A stretch of DNA of 64,000 bases from Deinococcus cellulosilyticus NBRC 106333 = KACC 11606 (GTDB lineage Bacteria > Deinococcota > Deinococci > Deinococcales > Deinococcaceae), in assembly GCF_007990775.1 (NCBI RefSeq), contig NZ_BJXB01000027.1, positions 15,462-79,461 on the forward strand, written 5' to 3'. Made by a program: the position numbers and the translations under genes. Each line of letters starts with the position of its first letter. The first letter of the stretch is position 1. The notes beneath the pieces were generated by a model. It saw only the letters and a list, made by a program, of their open reading frames with translations. It had not been told where the DNA came from and made no database searches. Positions 1 to 8,139 of the stretch are shown piece after piece.

Positions 1-1205
1 TGACCTTCACCTTCAAAGACAAGAACATCCCGGTCTTCGTGTACATCGCCCACCAGCCCATCGTGCCCCAGCACGTCTGGAGCAAGATCAAAGACCCCAC
101 CACCGAAACCAACACCAAACCTGTGGCGACCGGACCTTTCCTCTTCCAGAGCGCCAACAACCAGAGCATCAAAGTGGTGAAAAACCCCAACTACTGGATG
201 AAAGGCTACCCCAAAATCGACGCCATCCAGTGGGAAGTGGTCGGTGGTGCAGACGCCATCCTGCTGAAACTCCTCAGAGGGGACGCCGATTACTCCTACG
301 CCAACATCCCCGACATCAAGAACGTCTACGTCAACAAGAACCCCGAAACCAACAAGTTCTACTGGCCCGTGACCGGCGGCAACTACCTGTACTTCAACAC
401 CGCCAAGGCCCCCTTCAATGATGTGAACTTCCGCAAGGCCATCGCCTCTGCCATCAACACCGACGAAGTGGCCCTCAAAGCCTACTCTGGTCTGGTCAAA
501 GCAGCGAGCCCCAGCGGCATCATCCCCACCCAGCAGAGCAAGTGGCTGTCCAAAGCCACCGCAGCCAAAGGGCTCACCTTTGACGTGAACAAGGCCAGAG
601 ACTTCCTGAAAAAAGGTGGCTACAAGGTCGTGAACGGCAAATTGACCGACAAGTCCGGCAAGACCCTCCCCACCTTCAAGATCCTGGTGGGCGCAGGCTG
701 GACCGACTTCATCACCATGGCCCAGGTGATCGGCAACAACCTCAAACAGATCGGCATCGACACCACCATCGACCAGCAGACCTGGGGCAGCTACTCCGGT
801 GGCCTGCAGACCGGCACCTACGACATGGGAATCAGCTGGGGCTGGGGTGGCGGTGAAACCCCCTACAACCTGTTCTTCCAGTCTTTCGCACCTGAGTTCA
901 GCGCCAAAGTCGGGGACACTGCAGCTTCCAACCTGACCCGCTACACCAAAGCCAACATCACCTCCTCCCTCAAACGCTTCCAGCAGAACAGTGATCCTGC
1001 CGTGCAGAAAAAGGCCATCGACACCATCGTCAACCAGTTCGTCACCGACGTGCCCTTCTTCCCCCTCACCGACCGTGTGAACTTCACCACCTACAACAGC
1101 AAGAACTTCAAAGGCTTCCCCACCGACCAAAACCCCTACTACGACGGTGGCGCAGACGACCAGATCGGTGCCCGCCTGCTGTTCCTGAACCTGGAACCCA
1201 AGTAA
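1..1205 (+). CDS. ABC transporter solute-binding protein, family 5 (5' truncated)
   Basis: The reading frame is open from the first bases of the window, so the true start lies upstream and about 400 C-terminal residues are present. The protein would capture an oligopeptide or oligosaccharide outside the membrane and deliver it to the permeases encoded downstream. It has typical family-5 features: a YWMKGYP-like segment near the start of the visible part, a GNYLYFN strand followed by the FRKAIASAI helix, and a WGWGGGETPYN region near the C-terminus. Because the operon ends in a beta-glucosidase, I infer a cello- or gluco-oligosaccharide ligand rather than a peptide. The signal peptide is out of view. 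Confidence 0.9.
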   Translation, partial: TFTFKDKNIPVFVYIAHQPIVPQHVWSKIKDPTTETNTKPVATGPFLFQSANNQSIKVVKNPNYWMKGYPKIDAIQWEVVGGADAILLKLLRGDADYSYANIPDIKNVYVNKNPETNKFYWPVTGGNYLYFNTAKAPFNDVNFRKAIASAINTDEVALKAYSGLVKAASPSGIIPTQQSKWLSKATAAKGLTFDVNKARDFLKKGGYKVVNGKLTDKSGKTLPTFKILVGAGWTDFITMAQVIGNNLKQIGIDTTIDQQTWGSYSGGLQTGTYDMGISWGWGGGETPYNLFFQSFAPEFSAKVGDTAASNLTRYTKANITSSLKRFQQNSDPAVQKKAIDTIVNQFVTDVPFFPLTDRVNFTTYNSKNFKGFPTDQNPYYDGGADDQIGARLLFLNLEPK

Positions 1206-1215
1206 CCCAGCAACA

Positions 1216-1238
1216 GGGGCGAGCCAGCGGCTCGCCCC
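1216..1238. repeat. REP-like palindrome, copy 1
   Basis: GGGGCGAGCC and GGCTCGCCCC flank an AGC loop, giving a perfect 10-bp stem just after the binding-protein gene. A near copy lies at 1389-1410 and a third at 58533-58553. It may stabilise the 3' end of the binding-protein message, but it also looks like a dispersed repeat. Confidence 0.7.
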
Positions 1239-1388
1239 TACAGGTGAACCCCAGGTCTACCTCTTTACAATTTCTCTCCTCGATCTCCCGATCCCCCAAA
1301 GTCCCCTCGCTTTCCCTGGTGGCATCTGTGGCAGGTGCCGCCAGCGAGGTGAGGGTGAATTCTTTTCTCCGTTTTTGACCTTGACCCA

Positions 1389-1410
1389 GGGCGAGCCAGC
1401 GGCCCGCCCC
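1389..1410. repeat. REP-like palindrome, copy 2
   Basis: GGGCGAGCC-AGC-GGCCCGCCCC is the same element as at 1216 with one stem mismatch, and it is likewise followed by TAC. It sits about 40 bases before the permease ribosome-binding site. The 247-base gap that holds both copies has no credible gene. Confidence 0.65.
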
Positions 1411-1452
1411 TACACGGATGGGGAAGGTCCACCCTCTTCAAGGAGGTGAACA

Positions 1453-2439
1453 GTGAATTTCTTTTTGCGTCGCCTGACCTTTTTTCTGCTGACCCTGTGG
1501 GCGGCACTCACCCTGAATTTCTTTCTGCCCAGACTGGTGCCCGGTAACCCCATCGGGGCCATGCTGGCACAATCCCAGGGAAGACTGAATCCTGAGGCTG
1601 TGCATGCTTTGAAACTGGCCTACGGCATCAGCGACACGCCCCAGCCCCTGTACATTCAGTATTTTGAGTACATCGGCAAGCTGTTTCAGGGGGATTTTGG
1701 CCGTTCGATCAGCCAGTTTCCCATGAATGTGACCGATGTGATCGCCGGGGCTGCCCCCTGGACCATTGGGCTGGTTGGAATCAGTACCATCATCTCTTTT
1801 GTGCTGGGAAGTCTGCTCGGACTGTGGACCGCCTGGAAACGGGGCAACAAAGTCGCAGATGCGATGGTGCCTTTTGGCCTGTTCCTGAACAGCATGCCTT
1901 ACTTCTGGTTTGCACTCATCAGCCTTTATCTTTTCGCCTACCTGCTGAACTGGTTCCCACTCAGTGGAGGATACGAGAGCAGCAAGTCACCTGCCGATGG
2001 CTGGGCCTACTATAAAACGGTGCTCTGGCACGGCTTTCTGCCTGCCTTCACCATCATTGTGACAGGTCTGGGCGGATGGCTGGTGGGAATGCGCAACAAT
2101 GCCGTCAGTGTGCTGAATGAAGATTACGTGACCTTCGCAGAAGCCAAGGGCCTGAAGCCCAGCCGCATCAAGAACCAGTACGTGGCCCGAAACGCCATTT
2201 TGCCCTCCATCACTGGATTTGGCATGGCGCTGGGCTTCGTGGTGGGCGGCTCCATCGTCACCGAGATCGTGTTCTCCTACCCTGGCATTGGTCGCCTGCT
2301 CTATCAGGCCGTGACTGCGCTGGATTACCCCCTGATGCAGGGCATTTTCCTGTTCATCACCGCAACCGTTCTGATCGCCAACCTGCTGGTGGAGATCAGT
2401 TACGTGTTCCTGGACCCCCGTGTGAGAGGAGGCAAGTGA
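1453..2439 (+). CDS. ABC transporter permease, DppB/OppB type
   Basis: This inner-membrane permease of 328 residues belongs to the peptide/nickel (BPD_transp_1) class. It starts at GTG with a strong AAGGAGGTGA site four bases upstream. An N-terminal membrane helix (FLRRLTFFLLTLWAALTLNFF) is followed by the signature RLVPGNPIGAM. The cytoplasmic EAA-type loop is near residues 225-250 (FAEAKGLKPSRIKNQYVARN). It would form one half of the pore with the permease half of the next gene, whose ATG follows after one base. Substrate is inferred from context, not from this sequence. Confidence 0.93.
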   Translation: MNFFLRRLTFFLLTLWAALTLNFFLPRLVPGNPIGAMLAQSQGRLNPEAVHALKLAYGISDTPQPLYIQYFEYIGKLFQGDFGRSISQFPMNVTDVIAGAAPWTIGLVGISTIISFVLGSLLGLWTAWKRGNKVADAMVPFGLFLNSMPYFWFALISLYLFAYLLNWFPLSGGYESSKSPADGWAYYKTVLWHGFLPAFTIIVTGLGGWLVGMRNNAVSVLNEDYVTFAEAKGLKPSRIKNQYVARNAILPSITGFGMALGFVVGGSIVTEIVFSYPGIGRLLYQAVTALDYPLMQGIFLFITATVLIANLLVEISYVFLDPRVRGGK

Positions 2440-2440
2440 C

Positions 2441-4309
2441 ATGGGACTCCTGAAAGCCCTCTGGAAGGAGCCCCGCTCCCGTTTCGGTCTGATCCTGTTT
2501 GCCCTGATGGCCCTGATTGGCCTGTGTGCCCCCATCCTGACTTCCCACAGCCCCACCGACATGGGCTTCATGCCCTGGGAGAAGCCCTCTGCAGCCCACC
2601 CCATGGGCACCACTGGACTTGGGCAGGACGTGTACACCCAGTTCCTGTACGCCACCCGCCTGTCTTTGACCCTTGCACTGGTGACAGGTTTGCTGGTGGC
2701 CCTGATCAGCACCGCCATCGGTCTCACTGCTGCCTTTTATGGCGGTCTGGCCGATGAACTGATCAGCTTTTTCACCAATGTGGTGCTTGTCCTGCCCGCA
2801 CTGCCCCTGATCATCGTGATTGCCGCTTACATCAAAGTGGGCGGATTCTGGCCGGTGGTGCTGGTGGTGGCCCTCACCGGATGGGCATGGGGTGCTCGCG
2901 TTCTGCGGGCCCAGGCCTTGACCCTCAGAGAAAGGGATTTTGTGCATGCGGCGATTGCCTCGGGTGAAACCCCTGCCCGGGTGATCCTCACCCACCTGAT
3001 TCCCAACATGAGCGGTCTGATTGCCGCCAACTTCTTCGGTGCTGCCGTGTACGCCATCCTGACCGCCACGGGACTGGAATTCCTGGGTCTGGGAGACGTC
3101 AGTTTGATCAGCTGGGGAACCATGCTCTACTGGGCCGGAAGCGAACAGGCCATGTTGCACGATGCCTGGGTGCGCATTGCTGCTCCCGGTCTGGGCATTG
3201 CTTTGCTCGGTACGGCTTTTGCTCTCCTGAACTTCGGCATCGACTCCATTTCCAACCCCCGTCTGCGTTTGCAGGCTCCAGTTCACAAGAAACCCAGACC
3301 TGTCAGCCCGGATGCCCTGCGTGCCCAGAAAAACCTGGTCAGCGCCCAGAACGTCACCGTGCAGTATGACACCCCAAAAGGTGCCGTGACCGCCGTGAGC
3401 AAGGGCAACCTGGATGTCAAGGCTGGCGAATTCATCGGTCTGGCCGGAGAATCCGGGTGCGGAAAATCCACCCTGGCCTTCGCCATGACCCGTCTCCTCA
3501 GATCCCCTGGTTTCGTGGCAGAGGGTGCCGTCTACCTGGAAAACAAGAACCTGCTGGATCTTGACGACGAGGAACTGCGCAAGGTGCGCTGGAAGGACTT
3601 CTCCCTGGTCTTCCAGGCCTCCATGAACGTGCTGAACCCCGTGCTGACCGTGCGTGACCAGATTTATGACGCCCTGCAGGCCCACGGCATGCGGGACAAA
3701 GCCGAGCTGGAAAAACGTGCACTGGAACTCTTCGGGATCATCAACATCCGCCCACAGTTTCTGGACAGCTACCCTCACCAGCTTTCCGGTGGGATGAGGC
3801 AGCGTGTGGTGATCGCCATTGCCCTCGCTCTGCAACCCAAGGTGATTGTGATGGACGAACCCACCACGGCACTCGATGTGGTGGTACAGAGAAGCCTGCT
3901 GCAGGAAATTGCCGACCTGAGAAAGAAGATGGACATCTCCATCATCTTCATCACCCACGACCTGTCTCTGCTCGTCGAGATGTCAGACCGCATCGTGATC
4001 ATGTACGCCGGACAGATCGTGGAAGAAGCGAAAGCCAGCGACATTTACGCCCGCCCCCGTCACCCTTACACCAAACTCTTGATGTCCACCTTCCCCCCGA
4101 TTTCTGGTCCCAAAGAGCGCAGGCACGGCATTCCTGGCCGCCCACCTGTGCTGACCGCCACCTCCAGAGGTTGCCCTTTCGCAGACCGTTGCCCCAGCGT
4201 GATTCCGGGTGTGTGCACTTCAACGAACCCCATGCTGCTGGAAATCGAAAAGGGCCATAAAGTGGCCTGTCATCTGGAGGTTCCAGAAATGCGCGAGGTG
4301 AAAGCATGA
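2441..4309 (+). CDS. Fused ABC permease (DppC type) and ATP-binding protein (DppD type)
   Basis: This single 622-residue frame joins two subunits that are normally separate. Residues 1 to about 275 are a DppC/OppC permease with an EAA loop near 170-190 (SGETPARVILTHLIPN). A short basic, proline-rich linker (about 275-300) leads to an OppD-like ATPase. The ATPase has Walker A GESGCGKST near 337, the signature LSGGMRQR near 448, Walker B VIVMDEPTTALD near 468, and the C-terminal cysteine-containing oligopeptide/dipeptide extension (GCPFADRCP). The fusion is continuous with no internal stop. It pairs with the preceding permease and the following ATPase, and its stop overlaps that gene's start by four bases. 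Confidence 0.93.
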   Translation: MGLLKALWKEPRSRFGLILFALMALIGLCAPILTSHSPTDMGFMPWEKPSAAHPMGTTGLGQDVYTQFLYATRLSLTLALVTGLLVALISTAIGLTAAFYGGLADELISFFTNVVLVLPALPLIIVIAAYIKVGGFWPVVLVVALTGWAWGARVLRAQALTLRERDFVHAAIASGETPARVILTHLIPNMSGLIAANFFGAAVYAILTATGLEFLGLGDVSLISWGTMLYWAGSEQAMLHDAWVRIAAPGLGIALLGTAFALLNFGIDSISNPRLRLQAPVHKKPRPVSPDALRAQKNLVSAQNVTVQYDTPKGAVTAVSKGNLDVKAGEFIGLAGESGCGKSTLAFAMTRLLRSPGFVAEGAVYLENKNLLDLDDEELRKVRWKDFSLVFQASMNVLNPVLTVRDQIYDALQAHGMRDKAELEKRALELFGIINIRPQFLDSYPHQLSGGMRQRVVIAIALALQPKVIVMDEPTTALDVVVQRSLLQEIADLRKKMDISIIFITHDLSLLVEMSDRIVIMYAGQIVEEAKASDIYARPRHPYTKLLMSTFPPISGPKERRHGIPGRPPVLTATSRGCPFADRCPSVIPGVCTSTNPMLLEIEKGHKVACHLEVPEMREVKA

Positions 4310-5304
4310 CTTCTGGCCCCAATGTGAATGCCCTGGAGCTGAAAGACCTGAACAAGGTTTTCACCTCTGGCAACAAGAAAGTGCACGCAGTCAGCCATGT
4401 GAACCTGACCCTGCGCAAAAAAGAAGTGATTGCCATTGTGGGCGAATCCGGCTCCGGAAAATCCACCATTGCGAGGCTCATCACCAGGCTCCATGCTCCC
4501 ACTTCCGGTCAGCTGGTGATTGATGGGCAAAACATTTCCCAGAATCCATCTGGCAAGGAACTCAAGCACCTCAGGCAGCGGGTCCAGATGATCTTTCAGG
4601 ACCCTTTCGGTTCGATCAACCCGCTGCACTCCATTGGTTACACCGTGGGTCGCCCAATGGAAATCCACGGGATTGCAAAAGGCAAAGAGAAAGACAAAAG
4701 GGTGGCACAGCTTCTGGACCGGGTGGGACTCAACCCTGGCATTGAAGTGGCGAAGAAACTGCCCCACGAGCTTTCCGGGGGCCAGAGGCAGCGTGTCGGG
4801 ATTGCCCGTGCCCTTGCAGCCAACCCCTCAATTCTGCTGGCCGATGAGCCGACCTCCATGCTGGACGTGTCGATCCGTCTGGACGTGATGAACCTCCTCC
4901 TGGACTTGCGCGACCAGGAAGGCCTGTCAATGATCTTCATCACCCACGACCTTGCGGGTGCACGCTACATGAGTGACCGGGTGGCGGTGATGTATGCGGG
5001 GCACATTGTGGAAGTGGGACCCACCGATCAGGTGATCAACAACCCGGCCCACCCCTACACCATCCTGCTCAGGTCTGCGGCCCCAAAGCCCGAAGAGAGC
5101 CTGCGTCCCGAGCGCATCGACTCCAGAGGGGACATTCCCAGTCTGGCTGCATTGCCCACAGGTTGCCCCTTTGCTCCCCGTTGTCCATTTGCCACCCCTG
5201 AATGCACCCAGGCGTTGCCCCAGTTCTATGATGTCGGCATCGAGCATCAGGCGAGGTGCATTCACCCCCAGAATCAGACCCAGAAGGAGTTGAGCCATGC
5301 TTGA
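4306..5304 (+). CDS. ABC transporter ATP-binding protein, OppF/DppF type
   Basis: This is the second nucleotide-binding subunit of the importer, 332 residues. It shows Walker A GESGSGKST near residue 46, the signature LSGGQRQRVGIARAL, Walker B ILLADEPTSMLD and the H-loop FITHDL. It ends in the same family extension (GCPFAPRCPF). The ATG lies within the stop of the permease-ATPase fusion (ATGA overlap), so translation is probably coupled. Its own 3' end overlaps the GH1 start by eight bases, tying the transporter to the glucosidase in one transcript. Confidence 0.94.
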   Translation: MTSGPNVNALELKDLNKVFTSGNKKVHAVSHVNLTLRKKEVIAIVGESGSGKSTIARLITRLHAPTSGQLVIDGQNISQNPSGKELKHLRQRVQMIFQDPFGSINPLHSIGYTVGRPMEIHGIAKGKEKDKRVAQLLDRVGLNPGIEVAKKLPHELSGGQRQRVGIARALAANPSILLADEPTSMLDVSIRLDVMNLLLDLRDQEGLSMIFITHDLAGARYMSDRVAVMYAGHIVEVGPTDQVINNPAHPYTILLRSAAPKPEESLRPERIDSRGDIPSLAALPTGCPFAPRCPFATPECTQALPQFYDVGIEHQARCIHPQNQTQKELSHA

Positions 5305-6646
5305 CCTGAACGTTTTCCCTCGCACTTTCAAATGGGGCACTGCAACTGCTGCTTACCAGATTGAGGGGGCAGCCCATGAAGATGGACGCGGAATTTCCAT
5401 CTGGGATGTCTTCTCCTACACCCCTGGCAATGTGAAAAAAGGGGACTCTGGAGACGTCGCCTGCGACCATTACCACCGTTATGCCGAAGACTTCAGGCTG
5501 ATGAAAGACCTCGGGATGAACAGTTACCGCCTGTCCATTGCCTGGCCCCGCATCCTCCCGAAAGGCAGGGGAGAGGTCAATGAGAAGGGCCTGGCGTTCT
5601 ATGACCACCTGATCGACGAACTCCTGAAGCACGGCATTGAGCCTTTTGTGACCCTGTACCACTGGGACCTCCCGCAGGCCTTGCAGCAACTCGGAGGCTG
5701 GGCCAACCGGGACACCGTGGACGCTTTCGAGGAATACACCCGCATTGTGGTGAACCGCCTGGGCGACCGGGTCAAAAACTGGATCACCCACAATGAGCCC
5801 TGGTGTGCTGCCTTTCTGGGACATGGTGCGGGGGTGCATGCTCCGGGCCTGAAAGATGTGGGGGTCTCCATGCAGGTGGCCCACCACCTGCTGCTCTCCC
5901 ACGGCAAAGCTGTACGCATCATCAAAGAGCACAACCCTGAGCACAAAGTGGGCATCACCCTGATTCTGGGGCCAAGCCATGCCGCAAGCGAATCTGCAGA
6001 GGATCAGGCCGCAGCAGCCAGACACGACGCCTTCCTGAACACCATCTACCTGGACCCCCTGTATGGTCGGGGTTACCCGAAAGTGCTCTTTGACCATGTG
6101 CCCCAGTTCGCCCCGAAAGTGCAGGAGGGGGACCTGGAGATCATCGCCACACCAACGGATTTCCTGGGCATCAACTATTACCAGCGCAGCATCCTGAAAC
6201 ACACCGAGGAAAACCCCTTCAATTTCGAGGGGGTGCGTCCTCCCGGACCAGAATTCACCTTCTTTGACTGGGAAGTCTATCCTCAGGGGCTGTACGAGGT
6301 GCTGACCCGTGTGCAGCAGGATTATGCTCCGAAGGAGATCTTCATCACCGAAAATGGAGCCACCTTCGAGGACACCCTCACCGAGGACGGTCAGGTGCAT
6401 GACGAGCAGCGCCGCTTCTACATCGAACGCCACCTGAAAGCCGTGCAGGATGCCATTTCCGAAGGGGTGCCCGTAAACGGCTACTTCGCCTGGAGCTTCC
6501 TCGACAACTTCGAGTGGGCAGAGGGGTTTGAAAAACGCTTTGGTCTGGTTTATGTGGATTACCCCACCCAGAACCGTTACGTGAAGGACTCCGGGAAGTG
6601 GTACAGCAAGCTGGTGAAAGCAGCGCTGGGGGCTGTGGAGGTTTAA
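5297..6646 (+). CDS. GH1 beta-glucosidase (1)
   Basis: This cytoplasmic glycoside hydrolase family 1 enzyme has 449 residues, a normal length for the family, and no signal peptide. It would release glucose from imported cellobiose or other beta-glucosides. The acid/base is E167 in THNEP and the nucleophile is E352 in ITENGA. The N-terminal FKWGTATAAYQIEGA and the C-terminal SFLDNFEWAEGF sugar-binding segment are intact. The ATG overlaps the ATPase gene. A second GH1 gene at 34672-36027 has the same residue spacing between the two catalytic glutamates. Beta-glucosidase or 6-phospho-free beta-galactosidase activity cannot be separated from sequence alone. Confidence 0.95.
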   Translation: MLDLNVFPRTFKWGTATAAYQIEGAAHEDGRGISIWDVFSYTPGNVKKGDSGDVACDHYHRYAEDFRLMKDLGMNSYRLSIAWPRILPKGRGEVNEKGLAFYDHLIDELLKHGIEPFVTLYHWDLPQALQQLGGWANRDTVDAFEEYTRIVVNRLGDRVKNWITHNEPWCAAFLGHGAGVHAPGLKDVGVSMQVAHHLLLSHGKAVRIIKEHNPEHKVGITLILGPSHAASESAEDQAAAARHDAFLNTIYLDPLYGRGYPKVLFDHVPQFAPKVQEGDLEIIATPTDFLGINYYQRSILKHTEENPFNFEGVRPPGPEFTFFDWEVYPQGLYEVLTRVQQDYAPKEIFITENGATFEDTLTEDGQVHDEQRRFYIERHLKAVQDAISEGVPVNGYFAWSFLDNFEWAEGFEKRFGLVYVDYPTQNRYVKDSGKWYSKLVKAALGAVEV

Positions 6647-6660
6647 AATCTTAATGCTGG

Positions 6661-6690
6661 AAGAGGCACCTGAATAAGGTGCCTCTTTTT
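6661..6690 (+). terminator. Rho-independent terminator of the transporter-GH1 operon
   Basis: AAGAGGCACC (6661-6670) pairs with GGTGCCTCTT (6678-6687) and is followed by a T run. It lies 15 bases after the GH1 stop. Confidence 0.9.
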
Positions 6691-6695
6691 TGATT

Positions 6696-7130
6696 TCACC
6701 ATGTCCAGGGCATGGGAAACCACACATCCAGCTCTTCCAGCGGTTGATCTCTCACGGCTTCTCTGAGCGTCTGTCTGGCTCTTGAGCGGATCATCTGTTT
6801 CCACTGAGCAGGGGCCATTTCCATTCCCATGTGTGTTCTGGCAAGGCGGGTTTTGGCGTAATGCCGTTTGATTGGATGTGTGAGATAAAGGCGGTAACGT
6901 CTGGCCTGTGGAGAGCGTCGTGTTTTCTTCACTGGGGAGAAAGCAATGTTCCACTCATGGGGAAGCAGCGACCTTTTTCCCGAAAGATGTTCTTCAATGT
7001 GAAGGTCATAAAACCAGTCGTTGCGCCAGAAGCTCTGTCTGATGCGGTTGCGCAAATTTCGAAAATGGTGGTGTCGAATCATGCGTCTGGAATGCCGTTT
7101 TGAAAATTTTCGACGAGAGTGTTTTTTCAC
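6696..7130 (-). CDS. Hypothetical very basic protein
   Basis: I do not recognise this 144-residue protein. It is convergent with the GH1 operon and ends just past its terminator. The composition is coherent rather than shadow-like: arginine, histidine and lysine are very abundant (MKKHSRRKFSKRHSRRMIRHHHF at the start, in part), with several Trp and Tyr residues and a PMPW ending. Such basicity suggests nucleic-acid or phosphate binding, but this is inference. The GTG start has only a weak upstream ribosome site; an in-frame ATG at residue 17 is an alternative. No membrane segment is visible. Confidence 0.5.
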   Translation of the reverse strand: MKKHSRRKFSKRHSRRMIRHHHFRNLRNRIRQSFWRNDWFYDLHIEEHLSGKRSLLPHEWNIAFSPVKKTRRSPQARRYRLYLTHPIKRHYAKTRLARTHMGMEMAPAQWKQMIRSRARQTLREAVRDQPLEELDVWFPMPWTW

Positions 7131-7281
7131 CTGCTTCGAGCATAGAGGTTTCTCTGGGGTTTGCCATGAGCCCTATGGTTTAGGGCAAACAGCTTGTTCG
7201 ACAGATGTTGAAGGTTTCAGGTCCATGAAACTCCATTCAAGCAATACTGTTTGAGGACTGTAGAAGCTGCTATTGATTCTT

Positions 7282-7309
7282 GCCTAACGGACTGTACAGT
7301 CCGTTAGGC
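7282..7309. repeat. Perfect 28-bp palindrome
   Basis: The half-site GCCTAACGGACTGT is followed immediately by its exact reverse complement, with no spacer. It lies 172 bases upstream of the secreted-protein gene in a gene-free stretch (7131-7481). No T run follows it on the + strand, so a terminator is unlikely. It could be an operator, a recombination site or a repeat end. Confidence 0.75.
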
Positions 7310-7435
7310 TGAGGGAAGCGAATGAGAAGGTCAGGAAAGCTGAGGTGCGTACAGCTCATTTTGCAAAGATCAATATGACAACTCAAGCCTTTGGTAAAGA
7401 TCGACCAGATCTGGTAGAAGATAAGTCGATGTGTG

Positions 7436-7441
7436 TATACT
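7436..7441 (+). promoter_or_regulatory. Probable extended -10 before the 143-aa secreted protein
   Basis: TATACT is preceded by TGTG, 40 bases upstream of the start at 7482. A palindromic ACCAGATCTGGT lies about 20 bases further upstream and could be an operator. No clear -35 is visible. Confidence 0.4.
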
Positions 7442-7481
7442 GGATGAGTTGTTTGAAGAAATTCAACCCATAAGGAGTAAC

Positions 7482-7913
7482 ATGAAACGGATCATCTCTA
7501 CTGTCTTACTGCTTTGCTCTTTCTCCGCTGCTCAGGGTGTTGTACAGATCAACGTGGCCTCTAATACTTTAGAGGTGGCTTCCTTCAAAGAAGGGGTGAA
7601 TCTCTCTTTTGATCTTGGTAAGTTTTTTGCTGTGGCTGATGCAAGGAAAATCCAGTATGATCCCAAGAGCTGTAATGTGGAATTCGGTTTCAGGGGCGGC
7701 ACTTATTTCCCGGTTGATCAACTGCTGATGGGTGAAAAATTCAATGCCGATGACGATGGTTATCAATTGATTCAGAGCGGTGAAAATTATGGCATTTATT
7801 TTTGGAAGGGGAAACGAAGTGTGAAAGACACTGAATCAAAATCCCTCTTGAAATTTGTCTCAGTTGTTAATGAAGAATTGCAAATTACGGCTGCCTGTAA
7901 TGCCACATTTTAA
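7482..7913 (+). CDS. Hypothetical secreted protein, 143 aa
   Basis: I do not recognise the mature domain. The start chosen is the ATG preceded by TAAGGAG, which gives a clean signal peptide (MKRIISTVLLLCSFSAAQG) with likely cleavage after SAAQ. The frame stays open 17 codons further upstream, but that would bury the signal. The mature part is short and beta-rich with two cysteines (SCNVEF and AACNATF at the end), which could form a disulfide. The gene and its flanks are more AT-rich than the neighbours, consistent with recent acquisition. It is convergent with the MFS gene. Confidence 0.75.
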   Translation: MKRIISTVLLLCSFSAAQGVVQINVASNTLEVASFKEGVNLSFDLGKFFAVADARKIQYDPKSCNVEFGFRGGTYFPVDQLLMGEKFNADDDGYQLIQSGENYGIYFWKGKRSVKDTESKSLLKFVSVVNEELQITAACNATF

Positions 7914-8040
7914 GCTAAAACCAGTTTGAAAAATGGACTTGCCGGGATCTGAAATTTTCATCTCCTTGATGCAGAAATATCACCTTATGGTGTATTTTTA
8001 ATGCATTGACAGCCAGATATTGCCTTGAAGATCAATACAA

Positions 8041-8078
8041 ATGAGCATTCCAGTAAAAATGCTGGAATGCTCATTTAG
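8041..8078. terminator. Stem-loop between convergent genes
   Basis: ATGAGCATTCCAG (8041-8053) pairs exactly with CTGGAATGCTCAT (8062-8074) around an 8-base loop. It sits between the secreted-protein gene and the MFS gene and can serve both strands. Confidence 0.75.
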
Positions 8079-8139
8079 GTTTTGGCCTTTTGATAAGCTT
8101 GATCAATCGTAAATCCAACATGGGGTGCAGAATTTTAGC

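Noticed and set aside
2396..3958. 520-aa minus-strand open frame across the permease genes
   Set aside because: It lies wholly against well-conserved transporter genes and its product has a shadow composition (His, Gln, Gly runs) with no motif.
5069..6727. 552-aa minus-strand frame across GH1
   Set aside because: The GH1 and ATPase genes explain this DNA; the reverse frame is a codon-bias artefact.
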